From positions 186,001 to 250,000 of the forward strand of contig NZ_JACIDF010000005.1 of NCBI RefSeq assembly GCF_014196195.1: DNA of 64,000 nt, given 5' to 3'. This DNA comes from Anoxybacteroides rupiense (GTDB taxonomy: Bacteria; Bacillota; Bacilli; Bacillales; Anoxybacillaceae). The position numbers were made by a program, and so were the translations under genes. Below, in pieces: positions 63,682 to 64,000 of the stretch. Below the pieces are notes generated by a model that made no database searches, was not told the DNA's origin, and saw nothing but the letters and a program-made list of their open reading frames with translations. Within the stretch, counting starts at the first letter, position 1, and each line of letters starts with the position of its first letter.

Positions 63682-64000
63682 CGTTTCCGATTGTATTTTT
63701 CGTCAAACTCTTTTCCAGCTAGTTCCGGATCCAATGTTAGCGGTTCTCGGCAATACATGCACATATCGACTCTCCCCAGCATTTTTGTCGTTTTTCCGCA
63801 TGTTGGACAAACCACTTGAACCGTTTTTGTCGATAACATACCGATCCAAAAATAGACGACTGTGCTGGCAATAATAAAAAGAAGCCCTAAAATCATAAAT
63901 ATGGTCATAATCAGCATGGAAGTACGGAAAAATACTCCTATATACATAACAATAAAGCCGATAAAGATTAAACTTAAAGCAAATGTGCGGATTTTGTTGA
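63669..64000 (-). CDS. ygzB: YgzB family membrane protein (UPF0295), 5' end outside window
   Basis: The open frame continues past the right edge of the window. The visible part reads [20 protein letters not shown]... with two transmembrane helices, then [19 protein letters not shown] and [20 protein letters not shown], a four-cysteine zinc-ribbon-like domain. This matches YgzB, which follows perR in B. subtilis. Function unknown. Confidence 0.92.
   Translation of the reverse strand, partial: NKIRTFALSLIFIGFIVMYIGVFFRTSMLIMTIFMILGLLFIIASTVVYFWIGMLSTKTVQVVCPTCGKTTKMLGRVDMCMYCREPLTLDPELAGKEFDEKYNRKRKKS

Overview
The window is a stretch of chromosome from a spore-forming Bacillaceae bacterium. 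It follows the yfhD-to-ygzB order of Bacillus subtilis almost gene for gene: yfhD, yfhE, yfhF, recX, yfhH, sspK, yfhJ, yfhP, mutY, fabL, yfhS, sspE, ygaB, ygaC/ntdp, ygaE, hemL/gsaB, bcp, perR, ygzB. It encodes small acid-soluble spore proteins, uses Bacillus-type ribosome binding sites and has many TTG and GTG starts. Base composition and lineage-specific insertions suggest a Geobacillus/Parageobacillus/Aeribacillus-type relative, but the species cannot be fixed from sequence alone.

Left part (1-15 kb): an RlmCD-type rRNA methyltransferase is followed by a gene graveyard (1.4-3.6 kb) with a truncated tyrosine integrase carrying an internal stop and two genes each broken by a one-base homopolymer indel. 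Then come selO, a MarR regulator overlapping a small DUF3147 membrane protein, three CBO0543-like membrane proteins, a 929-residue TPR plus dynamin-like GTPase, and a sodium:amino-acid symporter with its 36-residue MetS-type partner.

Central accessory part (15-28 kb): two cobalamin riboswitches lie back to back. The leftward one, with a clear terminator, precedes an 80-codon gene and the methylcitrate cycle genes (prpC/mmgD, prpD/mmgE, prpB/mmgF). The rightward one, also with a terminator, precedes metE and an acyl-CoA thioesterase. Both control B12-independent ways of doing what B12 enzymes also do (methionine synthesis, propionyl-CoA disposal), so the block reads as a B12-shortage module. 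It is followed by a cyclic di-GMP-I riboswitch that ends in two successive terminators with no gene between them, then a stand-alone EAL phosphodiesterase and a LuxR-type regulator.

Right part (28-64 kb): the conserved yfh/yga backbone is interrupted by a peptide ABC transporter operon (dppDF-E-BC order), a VanZ-like protein, a small secreted protein with a damaged start, a DUF2243/CtaG pair, an unusually organised large glutamate synthase without a small subunit, an ABC-2 exporter operon and a small potassium channel. It ends with bcp, perR (with a PerR box over its own promoter) and a partial ygzB.

Two dispersed intergenic repeat families run through the window. One is MITE-like, with TGTTGATGATCC / GGATCATCAACA ends. 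The other carries a TTGTAGACAAAG...CTTTGTCTACAA palindrome. A tRNA-3'-half-like, highly structured element sits just ahead of a GNAT acetyltransferase gene near 29.9-30.0 kb and is the least explained piece of sequence.
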